Positions 43,072-51,736 of a stretch of DNA of 64,000 nt are shown piece after piece. The DNA lies in contig NZ_LMSU01000007.1 in NCBI RefSeq assembly GCF_001429625.1, forward strand, positions 16,020 to 80,019. The letters are read 5' to 3'. This DNA comes from Nocardioides sp. Soil805 (GTDB taxonomy: Bacteria; Actinomycetota; Actinomycetes; Propionibacteriales; Nocardioidaceae). The notes under the pieces are model-generated. The model worked only from the letters and a program-made list of their open reading frames with translations, had not been told where the DNA came from and made no database searches. Position numbers and translations under genes: made by a program. Position 1 is the first letter of the stretch. Every line of letters starts with the position of its first letter.

Positions 43072-44597
43072 GGACCGGAGCCCGCACCGCGACCCCACCC
43101 CTGCTGCTGGCCGCAGGGGTGGCTGTCGCGCTGCTCGCACTGATCCCGCTCGTGTACGTCGCGACGTACATCGTGATCATCGGCCCCCGGGAGATCTGGG
43201 AGCTCGTCTTCCGGCCGCGGGTGCTGGACCTGCTCCGCAACACCGTGACGCTGGCCGCGGCCACCATGGCCGCCACCGCCGCACTGGGGATCGCGCTGGC
43301 CTTCCTCGTCGAGCGCACCGACCTGCCGGCCCGCCGCCTCTGGCACGGGCTGCTCGTGGCGCCGCTGGCCGTGCCGGCGTTCGTCAACGGCTACGCCTGG
43401 GTCTCGCTGGACCGCTCGATCAACGGGTTCGGCGGGGCCTGGCTGGTGGTGACGCTGTCCTACTACCCCCTCGTCTACCTGCCCGCCGTGGCGGCCCTGC
43501 GCGGGCTCGACCCGGCGCTGGAGGAGGCCTCCTGGTCGCTCGGCCACACCCGCTGGCAGACCTTCGCCCGGGTCGTCCTCCCGCAGCTGCGACCGGCCCT
43601 GCTGGGCGGCGCACTGCTGGTGGGGCTGCACCTGCTGGCCGAGTTCGGCGCCCTGGCCCTGCTGCGCTTCCCGACCTTCACCACCGCCATCTACGACCAG
43701 TACGGCTCCACCTTCAACGGCTCTGCGGCGACCGCGATGGCCGGCGTCCTGGTGCTGCTGTGCCTGTTCCTGCTGCTCGCGGAGCTGCGCCTGCGCGGCA
43801 CCCGGCACTACTCACGGGTCGGCCAGGGCGCGGCGCGGCTGTCCGAGCCCGTGGCCCTGCGCGGCCTGCGCTGGCCGCTGCTGCTCCTCGTCACCGGGCT
43901 CGTCGTGCTCGCCGTGGGCGTGCCGACGTACGCCCTGCTGCACTGGCTGGCGGTGGGCACCTCGACCGAGTTCCCCGTCGACGACCTGCTCTCCGCGACC
44001 GGCTCCACCGTCGTCCTGGCCGCCCTGGGAGCGCTCGCGACCACGGTCGCGGCGGTCCCGGTGGCCTGGCTGGCCGTGCGCTACCGCGGCCGGCTCACCA
44101 CCCTCGTCGAGCGCAGCACGTACGTCGCCAACGCGCTGCCCGGCATCGTGGTCGGCCTCGCGCTGGTCGTGGCGAGCCTGCGCCTGGTGCCGCTCGTCTA
44201 CCAGACCGCCCTGCTGCTGGTCGTGGCCTACGCGATCCTCTTCCTGCCCCGTGCGGTGGTCTCGGTCCGCTCGGGGCTCGAGCAGGCGCCGGTGGTCCTC
44301 GACCACGTGGCGCAGAGCCTGGGCACCGGTCCGATCGCGACCGCCCGCAGGGTCACCCTGCCGCTCATCGCGCCGAGCCTGGGGGCCGGCGCCGCGCTGG
44401 TCTTCCTCGCCATCTCCACCGAGCTGACGGCCACCTTGATGCTCAGCCCCATCGGCACCCGCACCCTGGCGACCGAGTTCTGGTCGGCGTCCTCGGAGCT
44501 GCGCTACGGCGCGGCGGCGCCGTACGCCCTGCTCCTCGTCCTCATCTCGGTGCCCGCGACCGTGCTGCTCATGCGGCAGGAGAGACTGCACCCATGA
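43068..44597 (+). CDS. Ferric iron ABC transporter permease, fused two-domain
   Basis: This 509-residue permease has two halves of about six helices, each ending in an EAA-type loop (LEEASWSLGHTRWQTFARVV and LDHVAQSLGTGPIATARRVT), as in FbpB/AfuB. No ATG, GTG or TTG exists in frame until GTG 43119, which would cut into the first membrane helix. CTG 43068 is therefore preferred: it overlaps the upstream stop as CTGA and GAGG lies ten bases before. The start is uncertain. It is coupled to the ATPase gene by ATGA. Confidence 0.85.
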   Translation: MRTGARTATPPLLLAAGVAVALLALIPLVYVATYIVIIGPREIWELVFRPRVLDLLRNTVTLAAATMAATAALGIALAFLVERTDLPARRLWHGLLVAPLAVPAFVNGYAWVSLDRSINGFGGAWLVVTLSYYPLVYLPAVAALRGLDPALEEASWSLGHTRWQTFARVVLPQLRPALLGGALLVGLHLLAEFGALALLRFPTFTTAIYDQYGSTFNGSAATAMAGVLVLLCLFLLLAELRLRGTRHYSRVGQGAARLSEPVALRGLRWPLLLLVTGLVVLAVGVPTYALLHWLAVGTSTEFPVDDLLSATGSTVVLAALGALATTVAAVPVAWLAVRYRGRLTTLVERSTYVANALPGIVVGLALVVASLRLVPLVYQTALLLVVAYAILFLPRAVVSVRSGLEQAPVVLDHVAQSLGTGPIATARRVTLPLIAPSLGAGAALVFLAISTELTATLMLSPIGTRTLATEFWSASSELRYGAAAPYALLLVLISVPATVLLMRQERLHP

Positions 44598-45649
44598 GCG
44601 CACTGACGGTGACGGGGGTGAGCAAGGTCTTCCCCCCGACGGGTTCGGAGCAGACGGAGACCCGCGCGGTCGACGACGTCAGCCTGCACGTGCCGCACGG
44701 CTCGCTCACCGCCGTGCTCGGCCCCAGCGGCTGCGGCAAGACGACGCTGCTGCGGCTCATCGCCGGCTTCCTGGCCCCCGACTCAGGGACCATCGCCTTC
44801 GACGACCGGGTCGTCGCCGGTGACGGGCGACCGGTGCCGCCCCAGGACCGCCGAGTGGGCTACGTCCCGCAGGAGGGCGCGCTCTTCCCGCACCTCGACG
44901 TCGCCGGCAACATCGGCTTCGGGCTGCCCCGCGGTCAGCGCGACTCCGGCTCGAGGATCGACGAGATGCTCGACCTCGTCGAGCTCCCGCGTGCCTTCCG
45001 CAGCCGGGCGCCCCACGAGCTCTCCGGGGGTCAGCAGCAGCGGGTCGCGCTCGCCCGCGCGCTGGCGCCGCGACCCACCGTCGTGCTCCTGGACGAGCCC
45101 TTCTCCTCCCTGGACGCCTCCCTGCGCGAGTCCACCGGGCGCGCCGTCGCCCGCGCCCTGCGGGCGGCGCACGCCACCGGGCTGCTGGTCACCCACGACC
45201 AGTCCGAGGCGCTGTCGCTGTCCGACCAGGTCGCGGTCCTGCGTGAGGGCCGCCTCATCCAGGCCGGCTCGCCCGCCGACGTCTACCTCGCCCCGCACGA
45301 CCCCGAGCTCGCCCGCTTCGTCGGCGGCGCCACGCCGCTGCCCGGTCGCGCCGGGCAGGGCGTCTCGGCCACCTGTGCGCTCGGTGCCGTGACCCTCGCC
45401 CACCCCGCGTCCGCCGACGACCTCGTGCTGGTGATCCGTCCCGACCAGGTCGTCCTCGACCCGGCCGGGGTGGAGGCACTGGTCGACGAGGTCAGCTTCT
45501 ACGGCCACGACGCGGCCATCCGGCTCTCGGTCGGCGGCGCCGCCCTCGTGGCCCGGGTGTCCGGCCCGTCGGCCCCGCGGGCCGGCGACCGCGTACGCAT
45601 CGGCGTCCGCGGGACGGTGCACGCCTACCCCGCCCCGGTCCGCGACTGA
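44594..45649 (+). CDS. Ferric iron ABC transporter ATP-binding protein
   Basis: This 351-residue ATPase has Walker A LGPSGCGKTTLL, the Q-loop YVPQEGALFPHL, signature ELSGGQQQRVALARAL and Walker B VVLLDEPFSSLD with the switch His (LLVTHDQSEAL). A C-terminal TOBE-like domain follows (VLVIRPDQVVLDPAGVEALV). It energises the fused permease. Its ATG overlaps the permease stop (ATGA), completing the three-gene iron operon. Confidence 0.93.
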   Translation: MSALTVTGVSKVFPPTGSEQTETRAVDDVSLHVPHGSLTAVLGPSGCGKTTLLRLIAGFLAPDSGTIAFDDRVVAGDGRPVPPQDRRVGYVPQEGALFPHLDVAGNIGFGLPRGQRDSGSRIDEMLDLVELPRAFRSRAPHELSGGQQQRVALARALAPRPTVVLLDEPFSSLDASLRESTGRAVARALRAAHATGLLVTHDQSEALSLSDQVAVLREGRLIQAGSPADVYLAPHDPELARFVGGATPLPGRAGQGVSATCALGAVTLAHPASADDLVLVIRPDQVVLDPAGVEALVDEVSFYGHDAAIRLSVGGAALVARVSGPSAPRAGDRVRIGVRGTVHAYPAPVRD

Positions 45650-45724
45650 CACCTCGGTCGGCGCCGGCGCGAGGGGGCGATAGTGTGCCCAGCGGCATCG
45701 CAGGCAGCAGACTTGGAGTGTTCC

Positions 45725-47512
45725 GTGGCCGACAAGCAGGGATTGCAGAAGGTCCTCATCGCCAACCGTGGCGAGATCGCAGTGCGCGTCATCCGCGCCT
45801 GCAAGGACGCGGGCATCGGGAGCGTGGCGGTCTACGCCGACCCCGATCGTGACGCGCTCTTCGTCAAGCTCGCCGACGAGGCGCACTCGCTCGAGGGGTC
45901 CACCCCCGCCGAGTCGTACCTCGACATCGCCAAGATCATCGCGGTGGCGCAGAAGTCCGGTGCCGACTCCGTGCACCCCGGCTACGGCTTCCTCGCCGAG
46001 AACGCCGACTTCGCCCGCGCCGTCATCGACGCCGGGCTGATCTGGATCGGCCCGCCGCCGGAGGCCATCGAGAGCCTCGGCGACAAGGTCCGGGCCCGCC
46101 ACATCGCGGAGAAGGTCGGCGCCCCGCTGGCCCCCGGCACCAAGGACCCCCTCGAGAACGCCCAGGAGGCCGTCGCCTTCGCCGAGGAGCACGGCCTGCC
46201 GATCGCGATCAAGGCCGCCTTCGGTGGCGGCGGTCGCGGGCTCAAGGTCGCCAAGGAGCTCTCCGAGGTCGCCGACGCCTTCGACTCCGCGGTGCGCGAG
46301 GCGGTCACCGCCTTCGGTCGCGGCGAGTGCTTCGTGGAGAAGTTCCTCGACCAGCCCCGCCACGTCGAGACCCAGTGCCTGGCCGACCAGCACGGCAACG
46401 TCGTGGTCGTCTCGACCCGCGACTGCTCGCTGCAGCGCCGCCACCAGAAGCTCGTCGAGGAGGCGCCCGCGCCGTTCCTCAGCGACGACCAGCTCACCCG
46501 CCTCTACGAGTCGTCCAAGGCGATCCTCAAGGAGGCCGGCTACGTCGGCGCCGGCACGTGCGAGTTCCTCGTGGCCAAGGACGGCACGATCTCCTTCCTC
46601 GAGGTCAACACCCGCCTCCAGGTGGAGCACCCGGTCTCCGAGGAGGTCACCGGGATCGACCTGGTCCGCGAGATGTTCCGCATCGCGGCCGGCGAGGAGC
46701 TCGGCTACGACGACCCCGAGATCCGCGGCCACTCCATCGAGTTCCGCATCAACGCCGAGGACGGCGGGCGCAACTTCATGCCCGCGCCCGGCACCCTGTC
46801 CACGTGGGCCCCGCCGAGCGGTCCGGGCGTCCGCGTCGACGGCGGCTACCTCGAGGGCGAGACCATCCCCGGCTCCTTCGACTCCCTCGTCGCCAAGCTC
46901 GTCGTCACCGGCCGCGACCGCACCCAGGCGCTCGAGCGCTCACGGCGTGCGCTGGCCGAGTTCGTCGTCGACGGCATGCCCACGGTCATCCCGTTCCACC
47001 AGGCGGTCGTCACCGACCCGGCGTACGTCGGTGCGTCGACGCCGTCCGGCGAGGGCGAGTTCACCGTCTACACGACCTGGATCGAGACCGACTTCAACAA
47101 CCAGATCGAGCCGTACGCCGGCGGCCACGCCGAGGCCGAGGAGCAGGGCGAGCGCCAGCGGGTCACCGTCGAGGTCGGCGGGCGCCGGCTCGAGGTCGTG
47201 CTCCCCGCCGGGCTGGGCGGCCTCTCCACGGGCGGGGGCAACGGTGCGGCCAAGAAGCCGAAGCGGGCCGCCAAGAAGGCCGGTGCCGCCGCCTCCGGCG
47301 ACGCCGTGACCAGCCCGATGCAGGGCACCATCGTCAAGGTCGCCGTCGAGGAGGGCCAGGAGGTCGCCGAGGGCGACGTCGTGGTCGTCATGGAGGCGAT
47401 GAAGATGGAGCAGCCGCTCAAGGCCCACAAGTCCGGCACCGTCACCGGGCTCCAGGCCGAGGTCGGCGCGACGGTCACCAACGGTGCAGTCATCTGCGAG
47501 CTCAAGGACTGA
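45725..47512 (+). CDS. accA: Acetyl/propionyl-CoA carboxylase alpha subunit
   Basis: This 595-residue subunit carries biotin carboxylase (KVLIANRGEIAVRVIRACKD, IKAAFGGGGRGLKVAKELSE, LEVNTRLQVEHPVSEEVTGI) and a C-terminal biotin carrier domain with VMEAMKMEQPLK, whose Lys is biotinylated by BirA. The Lys/Ala-rich linker (AAKKPKRAAKKAGAAAS) precedes the carrier. It pairs with AccD and AccE, encoded about 13 kb upstream. GTG 45725 has TTGGAG seven bases upstream. It ends just before the triple palindrome. Confidence 0.96.
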   Translation: MADKQGLQKVLIANRGEIAVRVIRACKDAGIGSVAVYADPDRDALFVKLADEAHSLEGSTPAESYLDIAKIIAVAQKSGADSVHPGYGFLAENADFARAVIDAGLIWIGPPPEAIESLGDKVRARHIAEKVGAPLAPGTKDPLENAQEAVAFAEEHGLPIAIKAAFGGGGRGLKVAKELSEVADAFDSAVREAVTAFGRGECFVEKFLDQPRHVETQCLADQHGNVVVVSTRDCSLQRRHQKLVEEAPAPFLSDDQLTRLYESSKAILKEAGYVGAGTCEFLVAKDGTISFLEVNTRLQVEHPVSEEVTGIDLVREMFRIAAGEELGYDDPEIRGHSIEFRINAEDGGRNFMPAPGTLSTWAPPSGPGVRVDGGYLEGETIPGSFDSLVAKLVVTGRDRTQALERSRRALAEFVVDGMPTVIPFHQAVVTDPAYVGASTPSGEGEFTVYTTWIETDFNNQIEPYAGGHAEAEEQGERQRVTVEVGGRRLEVVLPAGLGGLSTGGGNGAAKKPKRAAKKAGAAASGDAVTSPMQGTIVKVAVEEGQEVAEGDVVVVMEAMKMEQPLKAHKSGTVTGLQAEVGATVTNGAVICELKD

Positions 47513-47521
47513 AGCTGCGGG

Positions 47522-47607
47522 AGAGTCCCCGCCCGGGCGGGGACTCTGTCACCGTGTGACCGTTGCAACCGTCACACGGTGACAGTCTTCCCGCTCGAGC
47601 GGGGACT
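47522..47607. repeat. Three abutting palindromes (86-bp symmetric block)
   Basis: P1 (47522-47547) is perfect: AGAGTCCCCGCCC then its complement. P2 (47548-47583) has arms GTCACCGTGTGAC and GTCACACGGTGAC around C-GTTGCAAC-C, with one mismatched symmetric pair. P3 (47584-47607) is AGTCTTCCCGCTC then GAGCGGGGACT. P1 and P3 are related to one another, so the whole block is also one long imperfect palindrome. It can act as terminator of accA; its symmetry suggests more than that. Confidence 0.85.
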
Positions 47608-47623
47608 CATGCAAACAGATAGC

Positions 47624-47649
47624 GAGTGATCACTTTTTATGTGACACTC
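47624..47649. promoter_or_regulatory. Candidate TetR operator upstream of the 47655 gene
   Basis: GAGTGATCAC (47624-47633) and GTGACACTC (47641-47649) are near-complementary arms around an AT-rich spacer (TTTTTAT), ending six bases before the TetR start. Position and shape fit an autoregulatory operator. The AT-rich spacer could also serve as promoter -10. Confidence 0.5.
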
Positions 47650-47654
47650 GGGTC

Positions 47655-48281
47655 GTGACCGCCCCTCGTCGTACCCAGGCCGAACGTCGCGACGCGACGA
47701 TCACGCGGCTCCTCGACGCCACCGTCGAGTGCCTGGCCACGCGCGGGTACGCCGCGACCACCACCTCCGCGGTGGCCGCGGCGGCCGGCGTGAGCCAGGG
47801 GGCGCTGTTCCGGCACTTCCCCACCCGCCAGGACCTGCTGGTCGCCACCGCCGAGGTGGTGGCCGAGCGCAACGTGGCCGCCTTCCGCGGCCTGGCGGGA
47901 GACCCGTCCCCCGACGTCGAGGCCGTCGCCGCCGTGCTGGGCCACCTGCGCTCGGTGGTGCTCTCCCCCGCCAACCAGACGTGGCGCGAGCTGCTCGTCG
48001 CGGCCCGGGCCGACCCGGGGCTGCGGCTCGCCCTGCTCCCGGCCCGCGAGGGGCTCCAGGAGCAGATGCTCGCGGCCGCGACGGACCTGTGGGGCAACCT
48101 CCTGCCGCCGCAGGACCTGCCCGCGGTGCTCAGCATCGTCGTCAACTTCCTCGACGGGCTGGCGTTCTCGGCCCTCGACCCCGACCCGTCCGCACCGCCC
48201 GGTCGCACCGTCGAGCGCGCCCTGGAGCTGCTGGCCCACCTCATCGTCGACCGCCGCCCCGCCACCGAGGAGATCCCGTGA
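47655..48281 (+). CDS. TetR/AcrR family transcriptional regulator
   Basis: This 208-residue repressor has an N-terminal HTH: ITRLLDATVECLATRGYAAT, TTSAVAAAAGVSQGALFRHF with PTRQDLLVATAEVVAERN. The C-terminal ligand domain is Leu- and Ala-rich with no recognised specificity. The GTG start at 47655 is chosen by homology. Its stop overlaps the FAD dehydrogenase start (GTGA), so it probably regulates that coupled enzyme and itself. Confidence 0.9.
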   Translation: MTAPRRTQAERRDATITRLLDATVECLATRGYAATTTSAVAAAAGVSQGALFRHFPTRQDLLVATAEVVAERNVAAFRGLAGDPSPDVEAVAAVLGHLRSVVLSPANQTWRELLVAARADPGLRLALLPAREGLQEQMLAAATDLWGNLLPPQDLPAVLSIVVNFLDGLAFSALDPDPSAPPGRTVERALELLAHLIVDRRPATEEIP

Positions 48282-49972
48282 CCCAGACCGCCTTCGAGCC
48301 CGACGTCATCGTCGTCGGGGCCGGCCTCGCCGGTCTCGTCGCCACCCACGAGCTCGCGCTGGCCGGCAGGAGGGTGCTGGTGCTCGACCAGGAGAACCGG
48401 CACAACCTCGGCGGGCAGGCCTGGTGGTCCCTCGGCGGACTGCTGTTCGTCGACTCGCCCGAGCAGCGCCGGATGGGCATCAAGGACTCCCCGGAGCTCG
48501 CCCTGCAGGACTGGCTGGGCAGCGCCCAGTTCGACCGGCTCGGCGACGGCACCGACGGACCGGGGCGCGGCGAGGACCACTGGCCGCGGCGGTGGGCGGA
48601 GGCCTACGTGCGGTTCGCCCACGAGGAGAAGCGCGACTACCTGCGTGCGCTCGGCCTGCGGTCCCTGCCGTTCGTCGGCTGGGCCGAGCGGGGGGACGGG
48701 CGCGCCACGGGCCACGGCAACTCCGTGCCCCGCTTCCACCTCACCTGGGGCACCGGCCCGGAGGTGGTCCGCGTCTTCGCCGAGCCCGTGCAGGCGGCCG
48801 AGGCGGCCGGCTGGGTGCGCTTCGCGTTCCGCCACCAGGTCGACGAGCTGGTCGTCCGCGACGGTGCGGTCGTCGGCGTACGCGGCACGGTCCTGGCCGA
48901 CGACGACGCCGAGCGCGGCGTGAGGTCGAACCGCGACGCGGCCGGCACCTTCGAGCACCGCGCCCCGGCGGTCGTGGTCACGAGCGGCGGGATCGGCCAC
49001 AACCACGCGCTCATGCGCCGCAGCTGGCCGACCGAGCGGGTCGGCCCGGCGCCCACGCACCTGATCAGCGGGGTCCCCGCGCACGTGGACGGGCGGATGC
49101 AGGCCATCTCCGAGGCGGCCGGCGCCACCATGGTCAACCGGGACCGGATGTGGGCCTACGTGGAGGGCATCCACAACTGGGACCCGGTCTGGCCCGACCA
49201 CGCGATCCGGATCCTGCCCGGCCCCTCCTCGATGTGGTTCGACGCGAACGGTCGCCGGCTGGAGGGGATGTCGGGCGTGCCCGGCGCGGACTCGATCGGC
49301 GCGATGAAGCAGATCCTGGCCACCGGGCACGACTACTCCTGGTTCGTGCTGACCCAGTCGATCATCGAGAAGGAGTTCGCCCTCTCCGGCTCCGAGCAGA
49401 ACCCCGACATCACCGGCAAGGACCTCGGGTACCTGGCGAGGACCCGGCTCGCCAAGGGAGCGCCCGGCCCCGTCGAGGCGTTCAAGGAGCACGGCGAGGA
49501 CTTCGTCGTCGCCGACACCCTCGAGGAGCTGGTCGCCGGGATGAACGTGATCGCCCGCGGGCCGGCGCTCGAGGTCGAGGACCTCGAGCGCCACCTCGTC
49601 GCGCGCGACCGCGAGATGGACAACGCCTTCACCAAGGACATCCAGGTCATGGCGATCCACAACGCCCGGCGCAGCCGCACCGATCGACTGATCCGGGTCG
49701 CCAGGCCCCACAAGATCCTGGACCCCACGCACGGCCCGCTCATCGCGGTCCGGCTCAACATCCTCTCCCGCAAGACCCTCGGCGGGCTGGAGACCGACCT
49801 CGAGGGCCGGTGCCTCGACGCGGCCGGGCGACCGGTCCCCGGCCTGTACGCCGCCGGCGAGGTCGCCGGGTTCGGCGGCGGCGGGGTGCACGGCCACAAC
49901 GCGCTGGAGGGGACCTTCCTCGGCGGCTGCATCTTCAGCGGGCGCGCGGTGGGGCGCGCGCTCGCGCGCTGA
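48278..49972 (+). CDS. FAD-dependent dehydrogenase, fumarate reductase/ketosteroid type
   Basis: This 564-residue flavoprotein has VIVVGAGLAGLVATHELALA, ENRHNLGGQAWWSLGGLLFV and the C-terminal GLYAAGEVAGFGGGGVHGHN with GTFLGGCIFSGRAVGRAL. The body matches the FAD-binding dehydrogenase group related to 3-ketosteroid dehydrogenases and fumarate reductase flavoprotein subunits (SGGIGHNHALMRRSWP is part of it). The substrate is unknown. It is coupled to a TetR gene; the stop lies two bases from the next, convergent TetR gene. Confidence 0.87.
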   Translation: MTQTAFEPDVIVVGAGLAGLVATHELALAGRRVLVLDQENRHNLGGQAWWSLGGLLFVDSPEQRRMGIKDSPELALQDWLGSAQFDRLGDGTDGPGRGEDHWPRRWAEAYVRFAHEEKRDYLRALGLRSLPFVGWAERGDGRATGHGNSVPRFHLTWGTGPEVVRVFAEPVQAAEAAGWVRFAFRHQVDELVVRDGAVVGVRGTVLADDDAERGVRSNRDAAGTFEHRAPAVVVTSGGIGHNHALMRRSWPTERVGPAPTHLISGVPAHVDGRMQAISEAAGATMVNRDRMWAYVEGIHNWDPVWPDHAIRILPGPSSMWFDANGRRLEGMSGVPGADSIGAMKQILATGHDYSWFVLTQSIIEKEFALSGSEQNPDITGKDLGYLARTRLAKGAPGPVEAFKEHGEDFVVADTLEELVAGMNVIARGPALEVEDLERHLVARDREMDNAFTKDIQVMAIHNARRSRTDRLIRVARPHKILDPTHGPLIAVRLNILSRKTLGGLETDLEGRCLDAAGRPVPGLYAAGEVAGFGGGGVHGHNALEGTFLGGCIFSGRAVGRALAR

Positions 49973-49973
49973 G

Positions 49974-50672
49974 TCACAGGCCGACGGCCGCCACGAGCAC
50001 CTCGAGGTGGTGCTCGAAGATGTCCTTCGGCTCGGCGAAGGCGTCCGGGCCGTACTGCCCGAACAGCTCGAAGCTCACGCACCCGAACAGTGCCGCCCAC
50101 GCCAGCATCCCGCGCGCGACCAGCTCGTCGGGGGCGGTGAGGCCGAGCTCGCGCCGGATCCGGGCCAGGTCGCGCGACAGCCGCCGGGGCGACACGGACC
50201 CGTCCGGCAGGGTGATCTCGCCGGCCGCCCAGGCGTCCTCCCACACCTCGACCAGCCGGAGGATGACGCGCGTGCCCGGGCCGGTCGTCCGCTCCGCGGG
50301 AGCGGAGTAGCCGGGCACCGGGCTGCCGAAGAGCAGGGCGTACGTCGCCGGCTCGGCCAGCGCCCAGGCCCGCACCGCCCGGCCGATCGCCCGCATCCGG
50401 TCGGCATGGTCGGCGCGGGGCACACGCTCCAGGGCGGCGTCCACGGCGTCGCCCAGCTCGTCGTACCCGTCGACGACGAGCAGCGTGAGCAGCTCGTCGC
50501 GGCTGCCGACGTAGCGGTAGACGGCCGAGGACACCACCCCGAGGTCGCGGGCCACCGCACGCAGCGAGAGGGCGGCCGCCCCCTCGGTGGCCAGGTGGCT
50601 GCGGCCGATCCGGACGATGTCGCGCATCGTCTGCTCGCGCGCTCGTGCCCTCGGGGTGGTGACGTCGCTCAT
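49974..50672 (-). CDS. TetR family regulator, divergent from epimerase
   Basis: This 232-residue repressor has the HTH MRDIVRIGRSHLATEGAAAL, SLRAVARDLGVVSSAVYRYV and GSRDELLTLLVVDGYDELGD. The ligand domain includes RVPRADHADRMRAIGRAVRA and a TetR_C_13-like C-terminus (LGLTAPDELVARGMLAWAAL). ATG 50672 is set by homology. It shares a 124-base intergenic region with the epimerase gene, which has two operator-like palindromes, so it probably represses both. Confidence 0.9.
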   Translation of the reverse strand: MSDVTTPRARAREQTMRDIVRIGRSHLATEGAAALSLRAVARDLGVVSSAVYRYVGSRDELLTLLVVDGYDELGDAVDAALERVPRADHADRMRAIGRAVRAWALAEPATYALLFGSPVPGYSAPAERTTGPGTRVILRLVEVWEDAWAAGEITLPDGSVSPRRLSRDLARIRRELGLTAPDELVARGMLAWAALFGCVSFELFGQYGPDAFAEPKDIFEHHLEVLVAAVGL

Positions 50673-50713
50673 GTGCCGAGCATGCCACAGAAGTGAGCAT
50701 GCGTATCGAATGT

Positions 50714-50724
50714 GAGCAGTGCTC
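50714..50724. promoter_or_regulatory. Operator-like palindrome O1, GAGCAGTGCTC
   Basis: GAGCAGTGCTC is a perfect 11-base palindrome in the divergent TetR/epimerase intergenic region. Its half-site GAGCA is also found in O2. Pairing of two similar sites between a TetR gene and its divergent target is the usual arrangement for TetR control. Confidence 0.55.
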
Positions 50725-50762
50725 TTGCTTTCCGTGTCGAGGGCGCGCATGCTGGTGGAAAC

Positions 50763-50777
50763 GAGAGCAGCGCTCTC
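50763..50777. promoter_or_regulatory. Operator-like palindrome O2, GAGAGCAGCGCTCTC
   Basis: GAGAGC and GCTCTC flank the spacer AGC. It starts 49 bases after O1 and ends 19 bases before the epimerase ATG, just upstream of its AGGAG. Binding here would block expression of the epimerase gene. Confidence 0.6.
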
Positions 50778-50796
50778 CCAACATCAGGAGCAGGAC

Positions 50797-51735
50797 ATGA
50801 ACGCCATCCACGTCGTCACCGGAGCCGGTCCCGTCGGCTCGACCGTCGCGCTGCAGCTCGCGGAGTCGGGGCAGCAGGTGCGGCTGCTGACCCGCTCGGG
50901 CAGCGGGCCGGAGCACCCCCTCGTCGAGCGTCGCCGCGTCGACGTCTCCCGGCCCGAGCAGCTCGACGCCGCCGTCGACGGAGCGGTCGCCGTCCACCAC
51001 TGCATCCACGGCTCGCGGTACGACGCCCGCACCTGGCGCGCCGAGCTGCCCGTCGCCGAGCGCCACGTCCTGGCCGCCGCCGGGCGCGTGGGCGCGGTGG
51101 TCGTCTTCCCCGAGAGCCTCTACTCCTACGGACCGGTGGACGGCCCGATCACCGAGGACACGCCCCGCACGGCCACCACCGGCAAGCTCGGTGTGCGCAC
51201 CGAGCTGCTGGCGCAGCGGGCGGCGTCCGGGACCCCCACCGTGAGCGTGGCGGCCTCGGACTTCTACGGCCCGCTCGTGCGCAACGCGCACGCCGGGGAG
51301 CGGCTGGTGCCCACCGTGCTGGCCGGGCGGACGATGCGGGTGCTCGGCAGCCTCGACCAGCCGCACTCGTTCACCTACGTGCCCGACCTCGCCGCCGCGA
51401 TGGTCCGCGCCGCGGCCACGCCGAGCCTGTGGGACTCGTTCCTGCACGCGCCCACCGCTCCCCCGCTGACGCAGCGCGAGCTGGTCGAGCAGGTGGCGGC
51501 CGCGGGCGGCGTGCCCGTCCCGAGGATGTCCGCGATGCCCGCGTGGTCGCTGCGGGCGGCAGGCGTGGTGTCGCGGGACCTCCGCGAGCTGGCGGAGACG
51601 TCGTACATGTTCACGAGGCCGTTCGTCCTCGACTCCACGCGGAGCCAGGAGCTGCTGGGACTCGCGCCGACGCCGCTCGCCACGGGCGTGAAGGAGACCG
51701 TCGACTGGTGGCGGAGCGTGGGGTCGGCGGCGTGA
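50797..51735 (+). CDS. NAD(P)-dependent epimerase/reductase
   Basis: This 312-residue extended-SDR-like enzyme has the Rossmann motif VVTGAGPVGSTVALQLAESG and RLLTRSGSG, suited to NADP binding by its Arg residues. The SLYSYGPVDG and SFTYVPDLAAAMVRAA segments match NAD-dependent epimerases, but the usual Tyr-x3-Lys is not plain. The ATG follows AGGAG with about seven bases. It is divergent from and probably repressed by the adjacent TetR. The substrate is unknown. Confidence 0.82.
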   Translation: MNAIHVVTGAGPVGSTVALQLAESGQQVRLLTRSGSGPEHPLVERRRVDVSRPEQLDAAVDGAVAVHHCIHGSRYDARTWRAELPVAERHVLAAAGRVGAVVVFPESLYSYGPVDGPITEDTPRTATTGKLGVRTELLAQRAASGTPTVSVAASDFYGPLVRNAHAGERLVPTVLAGRTMRVLGSLDQPHSFTYVPDLAAAMVRAAATPSLWDSFLHAPTAPPLTQRELVEQVAAAGGVPVPRMSAMPAWSLRAAGVVSRDLRELAETSYMFTRPFVLDSTRSQELLGLAPTPLATGVKETVDWWRSVGSAA

Positions 51736-51736
51736 C

